Shown here one piece after another: positions 61,439-64,000 of a DNA stretch of 64,000 nucleotides (its first letter is position 1; every line of letters starts with the position of its first letter). Source of the stretch: Sutcliffiella tianshenii (lineage in GTDB: Bacteria; Bacillota; Bacilli; Bacillales; Bacillaceae_I); contig NZ_JAFBED010000003.1 in NCBI RefSeq assembly GCF_016908565.1, positions 372,001 through 436,000 of the forward strand. The letters are read 5' to 3'. Under the pieces are notes generated by a model. It saw nothing but the letters and a program-made list of their open reading frames with translations, was not told the origin of the DNA and did not search any database. The position numbers were made by a program, and so were the translations under genes.

Positions 61439-62146
61439 ATGGCATTCTTTACAATGAAGCACGTGAAGAAAACGTTCATTCAAGGAGATGTGGAAGAAGA
61501 AATTTTGAAAGGCGTCCACCTTTCTCTGAAAAAAGGTGAGTTGACTGCTTTAGTGGGGGCTTCAGGGTCCGGCAAGAGCACCCTTCTGACCATCGCAGCC
61601 GGACTACAACCTGCATCCGGTGGTGAAATCCTCATGGACGGGAAAAGCTTGCACAGGATGGATCAGGAGGAGATCAGGAAAATACGGGCAGAAAAATTCG
61701 GCTTCGTCTTCCAAGCGGCACATCTCGTTCCATTCCTCACTGTGGAAGAGCAATTAAAGCTGATGCTGGATGTCTCGGAATCAACATTAACAAAAGAGGC
61801 CCAAAGAAAAGAAATTGCAAGGGTTCTGCAACTGGTTGAGATGGAGCACCGCAGAAACGCCTATCCTGCCTCATTGTCCGGCGGGGAAAAACAACGGGTG
61901 GCCATTGCGCGTGCCATCATCCATAAGCCTGCCATCCTTTTCGCCGATGAACCAACCGCAAGCCTGGATTCCACAAAATCCAAAGCCGTGCTTACCTTGA
62001 TACGGGAATTGACGGATACGCTGAACATTGCCACCTTGATGGTCACCCATGACGAAGCGATGCTTCCCTTTGCCGATCGCATCATCAGGATGAGCGACGG
62101 CCGCATTTTGCAGGAGGAAAAAACAGAGCATAAGGAAACATCGTAA
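61439..62146 (+). CDS. hrtA: HrtA-like ABC ATPase
   Basis: A 235-aa ATPase of the MacB/LolD subfamily. Walker A GASGSGKSTLL, signature LSGGEKQRVAIARA, Walker B ILFADEPTASLD and the H-loop His in MVTHDEAML are all intact. Begins 1 base after the hrtB stop. Powers heme export with HrtB. Confidence 0.94.
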   Translation: MAFFTMKHVKKTFIQGDVEEEILKGVHLSLKKGELTALVGASGSGKSTLLTIAAGLQPASGGEILMDGKSLHRMDQEEIRKIRAEKFGFVFQAAHLVPFLTVEEQLKLMLDVSESTLTKEAQRKEIARVLQLVEMEHRRNAYPASLSGGEKQRVAIARAIIHKPAILFADEPTASLDSTKSKAVLTLIRELTDTLNIATLMVTHDEAMLPFADRIIRMSDGRILQEEKTEHKETS

Positions 62147-62229
62147 ATTCCGTCTCTGCAGTTTGCATGGGACGATTTTTAAAGTTACAGTTTAGTGGAA
62201 GTGATTTTTAACTTATAGGAGTAACCAGA

Positions 62230-62910
62230 ATGACCAATATACTGATTGTTGATGACGATATCCATATCCTGAACCTTATTAGGATCCATCTTTCCGAGCA
62301 GGGCTATCAAGTATTTCAGGCAAAAGACGGGATGGCAGCACTGGAAATCCTCCAAAAGCAGCCCTGTGATTTGGCAGTGGTCGATGTGATGATGCCATTT
62401 ATGGATGGCTTTACCTTGACGAAGGAGATCAGACGCCGCTACTCTATCCCCGTTATCCTGTTGACTGCCAAAAATCAGATCGAGGACAAGGAGCAGGGAT
62501 TCGAGGCTGGAACGGACGATTATCTCGTGAAGCCGTTCGAACCAAAAGAGCTGTGCTTCCGGATAAAAGCCCTGTTGCGCCGGTACGATAAGCAACCGCA
62601 GGAATCACTGCTACAGATAGGAAATACCAGGATAAATAAAAAAAGCTATGAAGTGACCATCGCAGACCGGACCATCCTATTGCCCCTGAAGGAATTTGAA
62701 CTGTTGTATTTTCTGATGGCAAATCCTATGAGGGTGTTCACCCGGGATCATCTGATACAACAGGTATGGGGCTTTGATTATGACGGGGACGTGCGGACGG
62801 TGGATGTTCATATAAAAAGATTAAGAGAGCGCCTGTTACCATATACAGATGATTTTCAGATTAAAACCGTACGGGGCGTCGGGTATTCATTGGAGGCAAA
62901 ACGCGAATGA
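62230..62910 (+). CDS. hssR: heme response regulator HssR
   Basis: A 226-aa OmpR-type regulator. Acidic residues after LIVDDD, phospho-acceptor Asp in LAVVDVMMPFMDGF and Lys in VKPFEPKEL. The C-terminal winged helix ends in VRGVGYSLE. Segment layout closely follows S. aureus HssR (for example GTDDYLVKPFEPKELCFRIK). It activates hrtB-hrtA through the direct repeat at 60316-60335. TAGGAG precedes the ATG. Confidence 0.9.
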   Translation: MTNILIVDDDIHILNLIRIHLSEQGYQVFQAKDGMAALEILQKQPCDLAVVDVMMPFMDGFTLTKEIRRRYSIPVILLTAKNQIEDKEQGFEAGTDDYLVKPFEPKELCFRIKALLRRYDKQPQESLLQIGNTRINKKSYEVTIADRTILLPLKEFELLYFLMANPMRVFTRDHLIQQVWGFDYDGDVRTVDVHIKRLRERLLPYTDDFQIKTVRGVGYSLEAKRE

Positions 62911-64000
62911 AATCTCTCTATACTAAATTTGTCTTTATGACAATCGGGATCATGATAGTCAGCGGTGTGCTCGCCTTTTTCATCTCCAATGCCTATTATC
63001 AGCAAAAATTAAAGCCCGAAAACGATGAAAAAACAACCAGGATCGCCCAATCGATCGCCTTGTTCGCGGACGAACATCCGGATGTCAGCTTGAATGAATA
63101 TCTGGAAAACGTCTCTTCCATCGGATATCAGCTTTATCTCGTGGACAATAGCGGTGAGGCCGTTTCGTTTGGTGCAGCATTCAAAGAGAACGGACTGTCA
63201 ACATCGACCATGGAGGCGGTCCTCGCGGGGAATGTCTACCATGGCATTCTTCAATATCCGCAGGAGTTGTTTGTAACAGGCTTTTTTGCCAATGACCTGA
63301 ATAATACCATCGGGGTCCCGTTAACGCATAAAGGGGAAAACTATGCCCTTTTCGTCCGGCCCGACATTAAGCTTCTATTTAACGAGATGCACTATTTATT
63401 TGCGTGGCTGCTACTCCTCACAATCTTACTGAGCATCGTGATGGTCGTATTCAGTGCCAAATATCTCGTGAAGCCCATTGCCAAACTGACCAAAGCCACC
63501 ACCTCCCTCTCCAAAGGCGATTTCAATGTGAAGCTTGATAGCAACCGTCATGATGAGCTTGGAGAGCTATCCCGAAGCTTTGAGCGGATGGCCAAGCAAT
63601 TGGGGCAGATGGACGATATGCGCAAGGAATTCATATCAAACATTTCGCATGATATACAGTCCCCGCTTTCCAATATAAAAGGCTATACCACGCTTTTGGA
63701 AAAAGAAACGATCAGTCCGGAAGAAAGAAGCGAGTATATATCCATTATCCAGGACGAAACAAACAGACTTTCGATCCTGACCAAGCAACTATTGCTTCTT
63801 GCCTCCCTGGACCGTGATGATTCTATTGTGAAAAAGACTCCATTCAATGTGGGACAACAGCTGCGGGATCTGGTCCGGAACTATCAATGGCTCGTCAGTG
63901 ATAAAGGAATGATGCTCAGCTATTCCCTGCCCGATACGGAAATCATCGGTGATCCCTCCCTGCTTCATACAGTTTGGGATAATCTGCTCTCCAATGCGAT
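62907..64000 (+). CDS. hssS: heme sensor histidine kinase HssS, C-terminal end beyond window
   Basis: Membrane kinase that starts inside the hssR stop (ATGA overlap). Helix 1 (FVFMTIGIMIVSGVLAFFIS), an extracytoplasmic sensor domain of about 130 residues with the HssS-like FVTGFFANDLNNTIGV, helix 2, HAMP domain (KPIAKLTKATTSLSKGDFNV) and an H-box FISNISHDIQSPLSNIKG, where the His is phosphorylated. The N-box starts at the window edge (WDNLLSNAM). The ATP lid is outside. Confidence 0.92.
   Translation, partial: MKSLYTKFVFMTIGIMIVSGVLAFFISNAYYQQKLKPENDEKTTRIAQSIALFADEHPDVSLNEYLENVSSIGYQLYLVDNSGEAVSFGAAFKENGLSTSTMEAVLAGNVYHGILQYPQELFVTGFFANDLNNTIGVPLTHKGENYALFVRPDIKLLFNEMHYLFAWLLLLTILLSIVMVVFSAKYLVKPIAKLTKATTSLSKGDFNVKLDSNRHDELGELSRSFERMAKQLGQMDDMRKEFISNISHDIQSPLSNIKGYTTLLEKETISPEERSEYISIIQDETNRLSILTKQLLLLASLDRDDSIVKKTPFNVGQQLRDLVRNYQWLVSDKGMMLSYSLPDTEIIGDPSLLHTVWDNLLSNA

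Overview
The window looks like chromosomal DNA from a low-to-mid GC endospore-former of the Bacillaceae type. The signs are strong AGGAGG-like ribosome binding sites with frequent TTG and GTG starts, a T-box leader, a phoD-tatA-tatC cluster, an adaA-alkA-ogt operon, VanW, PadR and TetR regulators, and an hssRS-hrtBA heme-stress locus. No rRNA, tRNA, CRISPR array, prophage or transposase gene is visible. About 65 genes are called on both strands. Most are housekeeping or stress-accessory genes.

Layout. 1-2.2 kb: two-component pair on the minus strand, kinase cut by the window edge. 2.3-5.9 kb: DUF418 membrane protein, DUF1456 protein, VOC protein, type I signal peptidase and two small membrane proteins. 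6.0-10.2 kb: a ~3.2 kb segment (large alpha/beta hydrolase, an unknown 140-aa protein) bracketed by two direct copies of a ~470-bp module that holds a gene 3' remnant, its terminator and a 20-bp-period array. 10.2-18 kb: T-box controlled NSS amino-acid transporter, aminoglycoside-phosphotransferase-like kinase, thioredoxin-like protein, MFS exporter, P1 peptidase, S9 peptidase. 18.4-25.2 kb: YiaA-like protein, adaptive-response operon, VOC, VanW, small proteins, kinase and methyltransferase. 25.3-32.7 kb: Pip-like plus MMPL export pair with TetR, aldo/keto reductase-TetR, MarR-quinone reductase. 33.5-36.4 kb: phoD-tatA-tatC. 38.4-42.4 kb: trehalose-type PTS (frameshifted), a GH63-like glucosidase and TreR. 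42.6-51.4 kb: MFS exporter, serine hydrolase with TetR, ECF-like sigma factor, PadR-HAAS pair, hypotheticals. 51.5-54.6 kb: lipoprotein, YgiC-like ATP-grasp ligase, DUF350 protein and a convergent potassium channel. 54.9-60.2 kb: stand-alone DnaA domain I protein, peptidase S51, YiiX-like protein, kinase, MsrA and a WHH-type putative nuclease toxin. 60.3-64 kb: hrtB-hrtA-hssR-hssS.

The most unusual large-scale signal is a dispersed family of REP-like palindromes. Cores such as GGGGACGGTTCTCTGCTTC, GGGGACAGGTCCCT and GGGGTCAGGCACC occur at about twenty intergenic sites, sometimes as perfect long hairpins, sometimes as half-elements fused to a second hairpin, and once supplying the 3' end of a coding sequence. 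Two further repeat classes are visible: helically phased 20-bp arrays and an ~83-bp intergenic repeat. Function calls rest on motif recognition from translation only; no database search was run.
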